Source: Tetradesmus obliquus (lineage: Eukaryota; Chlorophyta; Chlorophyceae; Sphaeropleales; Scenedesmaceae). From it: DNA of 64,000 nucleotides. Shown one piece after another: positions 1 through 12,934 of this stretch. The translations under genes were made by a program, and so were the position numbers. Position 1 is the stretch's first letter, and the number at the start of each line of letters is the position of its first letter. The notes beneath the pieces are model-generated. The model made no database searches and was not told where the DNA came from. It saw nothing but the letters and a program-made list of their open reading frames with translations. The stretch lies in the NCBI GenBank assembly GCA_030272155.1, contig CP126195.1, forward strand, positions 2,091,001 through 2,155,000, written 5' to 3'.

Positions 1-301
1 CGTGGCGCTACAACGTATCTCGTTCAAAGGCAGTGTGACTGGCATGGCGGCAGTGTCCCATGCTAGATGTGCGTAACAGCATCTCAAACAAAGCGCAGCA
101 AACAATTCAACCCTCCTGATAATTAATTTCCCTTGATCCAACAAATATTGCACCACAGCACTTGCTTGCACCCATGCAGCTGGCGCCCTATCCAAAAGCC
201 CCACAGCGCCGTGGTTGTGCCAGTGTCCCCACAATGCCATCTTGTTCACAACTTCAGCACGTCTGGTTGCAACCCATCTGAGGGTGTCCACGTGCTGATG
301 T
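1..301. other. Intergenic left edge, no gene seen
   Basis: This is the sequence just downstream of the stop codon of the first repeat-protein gene, so it probably holds that gene's 3' UTR and terminator. No exon, RNA gene or repeat was recognised. Short open frames here show no protein-like pattern. Confidence 0.5.
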
Positions 302-2807
302 TCAACCATCTGCAACAATCGTGATGGTGAGGGAGATGCCAGCTGTGTACACTTTTGGGTCTGTTCCATTTACTGCACTGTACCTGCAAGCCCAACAGCA
401 AGGACAATAATGTGATTTAAAGGCAAGAGCCGGCTTGTGGATATGCTCTGTACAAACTGCACTGATATTTGGCAGCCGTAACCAGGCCAGCAAAGTGAAG
501 CACCAGTCGGTATGACATCAGGGCTCCAGTCCCTTTTTATATGTGTGTACTCGGGGTCAGCAGACTCTGTTGTGCCTTGCAGCTGACACACAGCGCTCAA
601 CAGCCTCTGTGCTGGCAGCACGAAGCATACATGCTGGCGTGCTGCTGCTGCTGCTGTTGCCGCCGCTGCTGCTGCTGCTTCTGCCGCTTCTGCTGACCCT
701 GCTGCCGCTGCGGCTGTGCTGCTGCGGCTGCTGCAAAGGCATCAGCTGCCGCCTTTCCCCGCACCTGAACCTGTCCGTGAATTTGACGCCAGCCAGGAAG
801 CCACTGTTTGGCAGCGTGTAGACGATCCACTTGCCACCTGTACCAACAGCCGCCGAGCCTTTTGGGGTGCCGATGTTTTCGACAGCAGTGATGCGCAGAG
901 TGTCGGCTGGGGTGTCGTCATCGAGCACGAACAGCTTGGCAGTGAATGTAAAGCCTGTTGTGACATTGCCGGTGTAGGTGTTGTCAGTCAGCTCAACGGG
1001 AATCTTCACAGCACTCGCATCTGCAGGCGGAACAGGCATCGCATGCAGCGGTACGAAAAAGAAATGTTTTGGGGGATGAGCTGTGTGGGCTGCAAGCAGA
1101 TTGGCGCAGTGCAGTGTAGTACCATGCTCTTGCACTGCAACTGAGGTTGCAGTGGCAGGCCCTTGCACTGGAACTAGACTGAGCGGCTAACAGCACCACA
1201 ATCATGCCAGACTCACCAACACTGACGACGGCTGTTGTGGAGTCCGTGTTGCCGCTGCCATCGCTGGTGAAAGAAAAGCTCTGACAAAGCAACCTTTTGT
1301 GCACTGCTGAGCTGTTGCAGGTATGGCATACATATACACTCACCAACGCTAACGACGGCTGTGGTGGAGTCGCTGTTGCCGTCGCCATCACTGATGGTGT
1401 ACTCGATGTCAAAGGAGTAAGAGGGGCCGCTGCAGCAGCAGAGGCGATTTGAGGAGGAGCAGGTTCAGTCACTGCGATTAAAAAGCACAACCATGGTACA
1501 TGGCATAATGATAATTGTAAGAGGGCCCAGCTTGCAGCAAGGCACACCACGTGAGCACATGCAACTCTGCTACTGGACCCGTGTCACAACTGGCTAACGG
1601 CTGCACATAGGGCATGACAGGCGGTATATGGATTGAATCCATGTCAGTGACAAGGACCCATGCAAGCAATCTGATCCTGCATTGGAGGATCTGTGCTCAC
1701 AGAAGGCAAGCACATCTTTGTTCCCGATGACTGGCTGCTCAATGCATCAGCTATAGCACTGCAAGCCATCTCACCTGTACCCTTTGATGGTGTACACATA
1801 GTAGCTCTTGGCTTGGTTCCACACCAGATCGCCATATGGGAGTCCGATCGACGTCAGATTGGCGCTCAGTATGTTGCCGGTGTCATTTGCAAACAGGTCC
1901 AGAATGGTGGGTGGCAGGTTGCCGCCCGCATCCAGTTTGAGGTTGTATACATCAGGGTTGGCTGACAACGCCTCTGCAGGAGGAGAGAAGTGCAGCAGGG
2001 ACAGAACAGGCAGCAGAGGCAGCAGCAGCAGCAGCCGCGGTGAATCACAAGTTGGCAACAGTCTAGCTCACGGCAGGTTGAATGCACAGGCAACAAACCA
2101 TCTGGCTGCTGCGTCGTGCTCCGTCCCTGCCACTTCAATTACAGATCAGCTGACCTTGAAGCAGCAGTAGCAGCAGCTACACCAGCAACACCATCCCCAC
2201 CAGCAGCCGCCGCAGCAGCAGCAGCAGCCTACATCCTCTCACCTGGCGACACATTCACCAGCACATTCGCCTGTGCAGACGCTCCGCTGCTGTTCTTCAC
2301 GGTATAGCTGAAGCTCTCAGTGATTGGGGCTCCATCATATCCATTCTCCACCAAGGACAGGGTGTACTTTACGCTTTGCTTGCCAACAGGGATGCTCAGA
2401 TCGCCTTTGAAGCTGCTGCCCTTGCTGAAGGAATCCACAAACATGCCGATGCCCTTGTCATTTAGGAGCACAGGCAGGTCCCAGGACTTGCCGGTGGATC
2501 CTGTTTTCAGGTTGAGGGTGAATGCATCGTTTACTGCCAGCAGTGGCTGGCCTGGACCGGAGCCACCTGCAGCAGCAACATGTGTGATAGAGTTGTGGAA
2601 CATCAACAAATTACTCACTGAAAGATGGCAGTTGCATGTACACTAGGAAGAAACACAACCTGGGCAAGGTGTCATTCACTGCCAGCAGGAGCTGGCCTGG
2701 ATTGGTGCCACCTGCAGCAGCAGTGAGTCGAACACCAGTATGCTGGTCTGCAGCACATGATCAGAGCTGCATAAAGCCAACACAGCAGTGTGCAACAGTT
2801 TTAGAGC

Positions 2808-2855
<48 letters not shown>

Positions 2856-5286
2856 CAAGAAGCACAACACACAAACCAGAGAGCACGGTTCATGACGTGC
2901 AAGAACAGCGGAACTTGTTGTCTCCGGGAAAGAGCTTCAGTGCAACTGCAGGAAGATTGAGGAACGCACCAGCGCAACCACAATGCATGCATGCATGCAG
3001 GACACAGCCGCTGGCTTGTACTGCTGGACATTTCACATGCATGCAAGCCAGCAGAACTCATCAATCACAGGCTGGTAATAGGTTTCACCAACACATCCTC
3101 TGATCTCACCAACTTTGATGTCGACCCGTGCTCCAGTCACTTTGCCGACAGTGCCAGGGGGCAGGGAAGGGTCCGTAACCCTGTAACGGAACGCCTCAGC
3201 AAATGGCACACCATTGTAGTCCTGCACAGTGTAGGTGATGCTCTTGCTGCCTGCATCAATCTGTGCTTTGCCAGTGAGGGTTTTGCCAACTGGCAGGGGT
3301 GTGATGTCAATGATCAGAAGCCCGTTGCCGATGTCATTTTGCAGAACCTCGAGCTTCTTGGTGAGGGTTTGGCCAGCTGTTCCAGGGATGACATACTGAT
3401 CAGGTTTGGCGCCTCGTGGTGGCGGCAGCGCTCCGGGGCCTGTTAGAAACGTGTTACGGAGAATGCAGGATGTGGGCTGATGTAAGCCTCCAGAACACAT
3501 GCTTGCTTGCAGCGGTCCCCGACTGTACAAGATTGCTTGTCTCAGTCATATATGTTGGCATTGCTGTCCCAACCTGCAACATTACGAATTACACTGTGCT
3601 GTGCTGTGCTGTGCTGTGCTGTGCTGTGCTGTGCTGTGCTGTGCTGTGCTGTGCTGTGCTGTGCTGTGCTGTGCTGTGCTGTGCTGTGCTGTGCTGTGCT
3701 GTGCTGTGCTGTGCTGTGCTGTGCTGTGCTGTGCTGTGCTGTGCTGCGTTGCGCTGTGCTGCGCTGTGCTGCGCTGTGCTGTGCTGTGCTGTGCTGTGCT
3801 GTGCTGTGTCAGCAGCCAAGGCAGTCCATGTTGTGTGTGTGCTTACCAACTATCACTTGGACCTGTGCGGTCTTTGGCGTTGGGTCGAAAGCATCGACTG
3901 CATCGTAGGAGAATGTGTCAGTATAGACACCACCAGAGTATGGAGCCACCCTGCATGCAGCAGCGGCAGCAGGGGCGGCATAGCTCTGGATGGTAGTGCA
4001 AAAGGAGCCGGCCTAATCAGCCATGGGTGTGCAGTGCAGCTTCCAGTAGCGCTACAGCAGACAGATGAACAGCGTGGCTTGTGCGTGCTTACTGGTAGCA
4101 CACGTCAACCATGCACCAGCATCAGCAAATCCTACAGCAACTCAACGCACGTGCTGCGTTGATCTGGCTGCAAAGCTGCCACCCGCCAGCTGCCAGCTGC
4201 ACCACTTCAAACCAACCGCACACCCCCACCTGTACACGATCACTTTGTTGTTGGCTGGGGGAATGAACACGCTGCCTCTCACAGTACTGGGCACCTTCAC
4301 TGCTGTAATTGTTAGGTTGGTGCCTGTGTCATTGGCCAGCACCTGCAGCACAGCACGCTGCGTGGTGCCAGGCTCCCAGGAGAACACAAACTTGTCATCT
4401 GCCACTGTAAATGGGATGGGTTCTGGTTACAAAGTGTAAGATAAGGCGGCAGCAGCAACAGCAGCAGCAAAAGCAGCAGGAGCAGGAGCAACAAAGAGCA
4501 GCTGTTGCCAGATTTGCACAACCAATGAGCTGCATTCAACGCCAGCTGCATGGCGCAAGCCAGTGCTACCCATAGAAAGCGTGTGACATGTCAGCGCTTG
4601 CCGCTGCAACAGCAACAAAGTACCGCCGGCAGTGCAGGGTTGTGCACGCATGGCAAAATGCGGTAAACATGAGGTCCAGGGCAGTGAGGCACACCCTGTC
4701 AGAGGTGCTGGGTAGGGGCATTTCCTGCCACGGAGGACTGCTGCGCTGTATGAGTGAGGCGTTTCTGCGCTTGCTGCTACAACAGCCGCAAACTACTGCC
4801 GGCAGCGCAGGGTTGCACGTGATGCATAATGCTGTAAGAATGCAATCCAGACAGGGCAGCACACCAGGTCAAAGCACTGGGTGGAATGCATGTCAACGAG
4901 GGCTGCTGCGCTGTTGCAGGGGCACTCACGGAGCTGTACCATAATGGTGGCTGGTGCAACTCCAGCAGCTGCAAGGGCATGGCAGCATGGCACGATGAAC
5001 ACCGTGAGAAGGAGGGGTTTGGGTGCTCTCTTTGCTGTTGTTTTGCCTTGAGGGACAATGATGATATGGCAAAGCCAGCCAAGAGAGGCCGCCTGCGTCG
5101 TCAGGCTGCTGGGACAGCACACACTTTGCAATGTAATGTAATGTAATGTAATGTAATGTTTGCAGCAGCTGAGTCAGCACAGAGAAGCATACTGGCTGCT
5201 GCCTGCACAGTTGCACAGCACATCTGCACTGCAATTGCACTGCCGGCTGGACCATCGGGCGCTTCCAGCCATCGAGCTTCACCTGG

Positions 5287-5321
<35 letters not shown>

Positions 5322-5427
5322 TTACTGTCACAACTCGCTCCAGCGCTCTGCTGGGCACTGCAGCCAAGGCAAGGAACAGGTGCAGCCACACTGCAGCTGC
5401 CCCCCATGATGACAGATGATGCAACAT
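302..5427 (-). CDS. Secreted cadherin-like/Ig-like repeat protein, paralogue C (566 aa)
   Basis: Nine exons: 5283-5427, 4230-4404, 3847-3950, 3110-3439, 2243-2566, 1775-1973, 1344-1429, 765-1020 and 302-383; the sum is divisible by three. The first exon encodes a hydrophobic signal peptide (core VWLHLFLALAAV) followed by a poly-Ala stretch. It was chosen because it gives a phase-1 donor (GTGAAG) like that of the largest paralogue. Five domains of about 100 residues follow: A (49-141), B (142-251), C (252-359), D (360-454), E (455-566). They carry the family signature V-L-x-N-D-x-G and end in TPGE/VGE-like strands. The protein ends just after the last beta strand (LTITIVADG, stop 302-304) with no membrane segment, so it is probably extracellular. 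Such repeats usually mediate adhesion or form rigid stalks; the exact role is unknown. The signal exon is the least certain part. Confidence 0.72.
1212..1269 (-). repeat. Echo of exon 1344-1429 (3' end with donor)
   Basis: Near-copy of the 3' part of the second domain-D exon of paralogue C, including its GTGAG donor. It still reads DSTTAVVSVG in frame. It lies in the next intron, 127 bp downstream on the sense strand. It could be an alternative 5' splice site or a dead duplicate. Confidence 0.8.
2671..2722 (-). repeat. Echo of exon 2243-2566 (5' end with acceptor)
   Basis: Imperfect copy of the first ~42 bases of the domain-C exon of paralogue C plus its GCTGCTGCAG acceptor. It sits upstream of the real acceptor and is followed upstream by a CTG array. 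It could act as a decoy 3' splice site. Confidence 0.8.
2809..2853 (-). repeat. (CTG)15 array in an intron
   Basis: Perfect CAG array on the plus strand, so CTG on the sense strand of paralogue C. It lies in the intron upstream of the duplicated acceptor at about 2715. Confidence 0.95.
3595..3808. repeat. (TGTGC)n pentanucleotide microsatellite
   Basis: About 43 units of a 5-bp repeat inside the intron between domains A and B of paralogue C. It is perfect except for a few TGCGC variants at about 3745-3775. A length divisible only by five makes it open in several frames, which produces spurious long open frames. Confidence 0.97.
4405..5282 (-). other. First intron of paralogue C with imperfect tandem repeat
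   Basis: The intron between the signal-peptide exon and domain A. It holds an imperfect tandem duplication: a segment at about 4610-4760 recurs at about 4793-4915 (shared GCCGGCAG-GCAGGGTTG core, offset near 184 bp). A short CAG array at about 4449-4490 (CTG on the sense strand) lies upstream of the acceptor at 4405. Confidence 0.55.
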
Positions 5428-6723
5428 CTCTGTGCTTAGTCGCCCGCGCTCCTTGCTTGCACTTTACAGAAGCTGTAGGCAACAACACAACCAGGTTGCA
5501 GGAGCAATTGTGTTAGTGGCGTGCATGTGACGGCGCATGCTGCATTTGAGCAGCAGCCTGTGCAAGTTCGCTGCAACTTCCAACATGTGCAAGCGTTGCT
5601 GTGAATAATGTGCTGGCAGCAGGCAACCTCAAACCTACTTTTTGTCGAGTTCATGGCTTTAACTGTTGTTGCAGCATGCAGGGCTTCCCCTCTGACCGTT
5701 AACCGCTCAGTGTAGTGCTGAGCACAGTACTACCAGTGCAGAACAGCAGCAGTGACGGCCTAGGAGTGGCAGTCACCGCAACTCTGACTTTGCGACGCGT
5801 ACAATGCTGTAAAAAACCATATTGCACTAATATGTATCAGTGGATGCACGATGATCGTGCCTGGGAGAAGCAGCCTGGAACATTTCGCTCGCCTGATGTG
5901 ACCTAGCTTTCGAAACAACACAGAGTTTTCGACATAAAGCACGGAAAATGGGGTCTAGTATGTTCTCACCGAGTAAGGATGGTCACCGAAAGCACGTGGG
6001 AGAGCACCTGAGCCTTCTGCGATACTCTGGCAAGCTGCGGTTGATCACACCAAGGTGGCAAGTTAGCTGCTCCGTTTGATGTCCAAACTCTTATAAAAAC
6101 GTTAATCAAGTTTTAGAGTGTTGCACGGACAGGTCTAGTAGGCGGTTGATGGACCTTGCAACCCGTATACGCATAACAAGTTCGGCTGCGACACCGCTTT
6201 TGCATCGCAACGCCTTCCATAATATACTTGGTTACATAATAACTTTGGTGGGATGAGCTAAGACCTTGTTGCAGTAGTTTCACCAGTCTCTGGTGACGCC
6301 ACTTGGTGCAGTGACTGCACCCCCAGCTCAACACCGCCCCTGCAAGGCTGGCTCATCTACCTGATGACTACTTCAACGACGACATCTCACCTTTACATAA
6401 ACTATACCATGCTTAACAATGAAGGATCGCAGTCCTGCAGCTCAAGCGGCTAGGACAGCATCTGGGCTGGGGTCCAACAACACCTAAAGACAGACAGTAT
6501 AAAGAATTGCATGGAACAGACACCAGCGGCAATGGCTTAGAAGCGTGGTTACGCTTCTGGCAATACATGGCAGTGCTGAGCACAGCTGTTGCTGTCACCC
6601 AGTAGGACCACCCAGCCTGGAGCAATGGACACACTGTGCTGTGACAGCACCACTCACCCTGAGGCACGCTGGCTGCCAGCTGGCTGCCAGCCATTGGCGG
6701 CCATTTACTGTACAACAGTATGA

Positions 6724-6788
<65 letters not shown>

Positions 6789-7829
6789 ATCGATGCCGAT
6801 GACAAGGTATGGCTTACAAGAAGACTATTATTTGCACAACAGTATGACATCTGGAGCGCGTCCCACCACCGCACACTATGCATTTCACGCACTGTGTCAC
6901 ATGCGACAGATCCTTCCCAGGACCAACAACACATGTGATGACAAGGCACAGCTGCGCAGCTGCGACGCCGGCCGCGACGTACAGTGGCAGTGCCAGCAGC
7001 AGCATCTCAGATGTCAGTGACACCGCAGGTGCGCAAGCAGCCTGTCCTAATTGACGATGCACTGGAAGCTGCACTTGTAGCTTGTCATGCGTCAAGAACA
7101 AATGCACAACCAGCAACGACAATGATTTGAAACAAGGCCAATAAATGTGCATCAGCACGGCAGGTGAAACCACAACGCGTGCTGCAGCATGCCGCTGACA
7201 TTGAAGCAGCAGCAACATCAACACAAGTCGCATGCACAGGAGCAGAATTCTGAGACACGCCTTGCTGCAGCATCGTGTGACGTGCCAGAGACTGCACACA
7301 CGCACAATGGGTTGTGATCAAATGCAGCACCAGGCGCTGCTGGTAACGCATACGGCTGGAATGGCTCGCAGCTGGCGACTCACTGCTGCCCATGAAACAC
7401 CTGGCCATGGTGACGATAAGTGCTGTGGGGAGGCCGTGAACTCAACATGCTCTGTTGTTGTGTACACAAGAAGTCCAATGAGAAACAGACGGCAACCCGC
7501 ATGCGCTGCGTACATGCCTGCAGCAGACATGTGATGAACTGTACGCACGAACGCGACCACACTTCACTGCAAGAGGATCAATGCCATGAATGGCACTCAG
7601 CATGACACAAACAACTGCGCCAATCATCACAAGCTGCGGATGCAGCCTTCTTGCAGAGACATTGTGAACGGCTGCTCCCTGCAAGTGCAGCAGCCGTTTC
7701 ATCTGGACGTTGCAGCAGATGGCATATAATGCAGGTGGAGCACTGCCAACTACAGCTGAAGTTACAGAACCAACATGCCACACCTACTCTGGTGCAGTGA
7801 CCAGCATAGTAGCGGCCTCACAATCAAAA

Positions 7830-7863
<34 letters not shown>

Positions 7864-8046
7864 CTATGAGCCTCACAACGTCGCTGCTGTGAGTGCAGTG
7901 AGCGGAGGCCAGCCGCCCTTGCATGGGATGTGCAAGGTGATGCACACATAATGTTGGTGTATTTTAGCATCATTCCCGTGGCTGGTCTTCCCTTTGAAAC
8001 ACACATTTCACATTGTGAACTTCACAAGGCAGTGCAGCACAAACAT
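5428..8046. other. Intergenic region between paralogues C and B
   Basis: About 2.6 kb with no recognisable exon. It should contain the promoter of paralogue C and the 3' end of paralogue B. It holds a GAT/ATC microsatellite and short CTG arrays. The stretch 5750-6420 is noticeably richer in A+T than its surroundings. No terminal inverted repeats, transposase or reverse transcriptase were seen. Confidence 0.5.
6724..6788. repeat. (CAT)n microsatellite, about 21 units
   Basis: Perfect trinucleotide array in the gap between paralogues C and B. The apparent poly-Asp, poly-Ile, poly-Ser and poly-Met frames across it are not genes. Confidence 0.97.
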
Positions 8047-11000
8047 TCATCCAGCTGGCGCAGCACCATGCACAGTGTACATCACACCACCTGTTAGCAG
8101 GCACACCCCACACAGTGCGATCATTGCACCAAACCCCTTGAACCACTCATCTTTCAACCATAACTGGGCTGAAACCTGTGCATTCCATGGCATCACTGTA
8201 AACCTGTCCCCAGAATAGAACAGGGACATGCAGTATGGTGGGAGTTAGAAAGCCAAACGCACCCACCGCGTTGCAGCAAGGTGTCAAACAGACCAACGCG
8301 CCAATCACCACAGACTCAGGCTACACCAACCATACACCACCAATGCCAAGCCAGCCCTGTAACACCCAATAAACCATCTCAATGCATCTGCGCTCATGTG
8401 TTCTGCTGCACCCTTCTCCATGTTCTGCTGCTTAGAAAATCGCAGCATACCCTTCCCAATGCCGACGCATGCACTGCAGCAGCAGTGTGGCTGCACAGCA
8501 GCCGTGTTAGGACAGCGCTGGAGTCAGCAGCAGATTGAGCAAAGCTGCTCAGCAGGATTGGCCTGGCACTGGCTCAGCTTCTGAGAGTGATGCCCTGCAT
8601 GTTTCATGTTGTGCAGTGCATGCAGCCGCTCAGGCATGCTTTTGCCGCCCCGCTCCATTTGTAAAGGGAGAGTTTTCCTTGAATATGTTTGATGCATCTC
8701 CTGTTGGCTGCTGTGGATTGGCAGGCGTGTTTTATTCTTTGGCCAGCCCGCCATCCGGCCGGCTGCGCTTCAGGTTATTGTGATGGCCATGGTCAAATCA
8801 GCCTTGTATATTGTTGGCGAAGACCCGTTCACGGCACTGTAACTGCAGAGAAGCAGCACAGCACGCACACAAGACAGCAGCAGCGTCAGCAGTGGCATTA
8901 GACACGGCGGCAATGCACAAGCTGCACAACTTGGCAGCAGCGTCCGTGTTGCTGACCAGCATGCTGCCGTGCCACTGTGCCAGGCTGCTGCTGCTGCTGC
9001 CGCTGCCGCTGCCGCTGCCGCTGCCGCTGCCGCTGCCGCATCACATCATGGCACGGCACATCACATCACCTCACTGCCCATGCCTCCGCACCTGAACCTG
9101 TCGGTGAATGTCGTCCCTGCTGTGAGGCCCTTTGAGTCCAGTTGATACACCAGCAGCTTCTTGCTGGCCTCCACATCGATGGATCCTTTTGTGGCGCCAA
9201 TTTGCTCGACCCCAATCAGCTTCAGGCTGTCTGGCGTGTCATTCTCGAGCACGCGCAAGTTGAAAAACAAAAGGGTTCCCGCTGGGACGGTGTTTGAGTA
9301 GGCGTCGTCTTTCAGGTCGATTGGGGTGACTGGGGCAGGAGCGAGGCTCGCGTCTGCGGACAGCACAGCATGGACAAACAAGCAAACAAAGAGTTGGGTT
9401 CACTTGCAGCGCATTTGAATTTAGGGCTTGTTGTACCGCAGGCCAAAATGGGCAGCATGCACAGCACAGGTGCGCCAATTGTGAGTAGCATGCACATACG
9501 GTGCTTTGACAGGAATCAAGCAGCAGCTGGGCCAGCAGCCCTGGTAGGTGTGCAACGCAGCGCAGCTTTTTTCTTTGTGGTGCTCATCACACCGCCGCCT
9601 GCTTTGAGCACAGCTCAGCACACCAGGGCAGCAACGTCCTGCTGCTGAAACACGCCCACTGCAGGCACAGCTGCAGCAGGCACCAGCAGCAGCATAGCCA
9701 GCGGCAGCCCATCGATCCCTGCAAGTGTAGCCTCGTGCCTGTAGGCCAGCAGCTTGTGTACAGTTCAAGGTTACTGACGCAAGCAGGTCACTCGATTGAG
9801 GCGCAAGACTCACCAACAAACACCCTTGATGTGGTGGAGTCTGAGTTGCCGTTCTGGTCAAAGATGGTGCAGTTAATCCTCCAAGAAAAGGACGGGCCCC
9901 TGAGTGCATGCAGCAGGCAGTTACAGATGAGTCAGGTCACTGCGGTTCAGTTGCGCATTACATTGCGCCAGTCCCAAACAGCCTGCCACGATCGCGCTCA
10001 TGGTAGGGGGTTTGTCACGGCATTGCAGTGACGTGCGTTGTGGCTCACTAACGCTCTTCCTTGATTCACGCACGCCGGAATACGCCGGGGATGCTGTAGA
10101 TCTTGTAATTTGTAACTTGTGCCAGTCATTCACCAATGTAACCCCGTCATTGCAGCAGGCATTGAGCAACACTTGTTGTACAGTTGGTGTGATCAGTGAA
10201 GGAAATCATGGCTCTTGCGCATCTGGTGGATGTGATGTAAGGCGAGTAACATGCTGTGATTGCTGTGTTGTGCACCTTGCAGTGAAAACCCAATACCAAG
10301 GTCTACGCAGTACTCCTGCAACTGCTGTTCAGCACTGCAGTCCTTCACTTGTAGGTAGGCCCTGTGTAGGTCAAGTTGTCTATGATGTTGCTGGTCACTC
10401 TTAGTCATTCATAGTCACCCATAGTTGCTCTCAGTCACTCTTACTTGTAGCCGGTCACTGTATAGGTGAAGTAGTCTGTGACGTTGTTCCACACCAGATC
10501 GCCAACTGTAAGGTCGGTGGCTATCAGGCGCGCGATGGCGATGAACCCTGTGTCATTTTTCAGGGGGTCGAGGATGGTGGGTGCCAGGTTGCCTGCTGCA
10601 TCCAGCTTGAGGTTGAATTCATCAGGGTTGGCTGACAGCGCCTCTGCAGAGAGGAGGGTGAGAGCAGCAGCAGCAGCAGCAGCAATAGCAGCAGCAACAA
10701 CGACTTGAGAAATGGGTGTTTCCAGGCGATGTGAGCGCGGGGAGCCAAACGCCTGCCTGAACTGCCCGCATGCAACAGGCAAGCAGGCAGCAGCAGGAGC
10801 AGAGCAATGTAGTTGTCACGTACTAGCCGATCTTGTGCGAGCATGCACAGCAGTTGTGCCAGCCGTTCAAGCAGCAGCAGCAGCAGCAGCAGCAGCAGAT
10901 CAATGCAGCTGTCATGCTCCAGCCAAGCTTGTAACACGATGCCCAGCAGCATTTACGGCAGCCATTCCAGCAGCAGCAGCAGCAGCAGCAGCAGCTCACC

Positions 11001-11335
11001 TGGCGTGATCTGTACAGTCACAGACGCCTGCGCTGTCTGGCCGGCGCTGTTTTTCACAACATACTTGAACCTCTCGATGAGCGGCGTGCCATCATACGCC
11101 TCTGGCAGCTCATATGTGATGCTTTTGCCGCTGTCTGCAATGCTGATGGTACCCTGGAAGCCGCTGCTCTTGTCAAGCACAGAAGTGACCACTAAGCCAC
11201 TGCCCTTGTCATTTGTGAGCACCGGCAAGTTCCAGGTTTTGCCGGCAGTGCCATACTTCAGGAAAAACAGGAACTTGTCATGACCTGCTGACACAGGCTC
11301 GCCTGGTGTACTCGTGGTGCCTGTAGAGGAGGAAC

Positions 11336-11380
<45 letters not shown>

Positions 11381-12883
11381 TGGTCAAGCAATACAGTGAT
11401 GGCCGTACAGAGTGCACCGCTGCACACTTGACTGAGGTCACTCTCAACCTTTTGAAAGGTGCACAGACAAGCCACCAGCAGGGGCTCAGACACACTGCGG
11501 GGCCACTCTTTAATAACTTATACACCTTGTATGCCACAGCACACGCTGGGAGTCAGCGCACAGTACAACAGATGTTGCCTTCAAAGCCACTCACCAACGC
11601 TCATACCATCCAACATGGTGCCAGGACCCACATGTAACTATCCCTCCGTCAAAAAAAGCCACTCACCCACGCTGACGTCCACGCGTGCAGCCGTCACAGC
11701 CCCGGAAGCCAAGTCCCGCACCCTGTACCGGAACGAGTCCACGTACGCCACGCCGGCATAGTTTGGCACAGTATACATGTAACTCTTGCCATCTGCAGTC
11801 GGCTGAACCACGCCCTTGAGTGTAGCACCAGCAGGCAGAGGGGTGACTGGATTCAGCACAGTGAGCTGGCTTTTGTCTCCATCATTGGCAAGCACGTCAA
11901 GCTGCCTGCTCAGGATTTGACCAGGGGATCCCGTGATTGAGAAGGTGTCGGCTTTGGCTCCACGTGCTGGTGTTGTGCCTGACGGGGCTGTTAGTAACAT
12001 GTTACATGAGAGGGCAGGGAGGCAGGGCGTGTTGTACATGGCATGGCGGCAGGGGCGACACACAGCAGGGCATAGCAGAGCACAGCAAGCATCCACTGCG
12101 ACCACAAAGCAAGGTGTGGACTGCTGGTGCCTGTTGCTAGGGCTGCATGCATGCACGTGCGTGCGAGCAGGTGTGTGATGCAAGTATTGAGCATGTGCAA
12201 GGCATGAGCTGCGTCTGCTGGCTCGGGTGTTTAATGCAGCGTGCCTACCAATGGTGACCTCCACGTTAGCAGTCTTGGTGCTTGCGCCGAAGGCGTCAGC
12301 AACTTCGTAGGAGAACCTTTCAGTGATCCGACCGCCTGAGTAGCGTGACACCCTGCTTGCAGCAGCCACAGCATGCAGCGTGCATATTGCAGTGCTCAAA
12401 TGACTCTTGACTGCATGATATTCATGCCAAATGGGAGTTGAAGTCGTGCTATTCATCTCGTGTTGTTGAAGCAATGCAGGGTGATGTGGCGGGAGTTCTT
12501 GGATGCCACAGCAGCTGCAGCAGCTCTCGCTGATACATGCGTATGGACTTGAGGTGCATCATGACACACCGGGCCATGTGCAAGCCACTGCACAAGTAAG
12601 TGAATGAGATGCCTCTGGCAAGCACCCGGTACAGAACATGTGCCCAGCAATACGCATGCTGCCCGTGTCCAAATCCTCACCTGTAAGCAATCACCCTGTT
12701 GTTATTTGGTGGGACATACACTGTGCCAGTCATGGCATTCATGGTCTTGATCCCCACCACCTTCAGGCTGGACCCGCGGTCATTCTGCAGCACTTTAAGT
12801 ATGAAAGTATAAGAGGCGCCAGGTGCCAACTCCAGGATGTACTTGTCATCTGTCAAGCTAAAAGCAGCTGCAGGCAGGCAGGA

Positions 12884-12934
<51 letters not shown>

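Noticed and set aside
3416-4162. Long open frames of LCCAV or AQHST repeats on both strands
   Set aside because: They are simply the TGTGC pentanucleotide read in different frames.
6413-6949. Poly-Asp, poly-Ile, poly-Ser and poly-Met open frames
   Set aside because: All are translations of the (CAT)n microsatellite; the flanks show no coding pattern.
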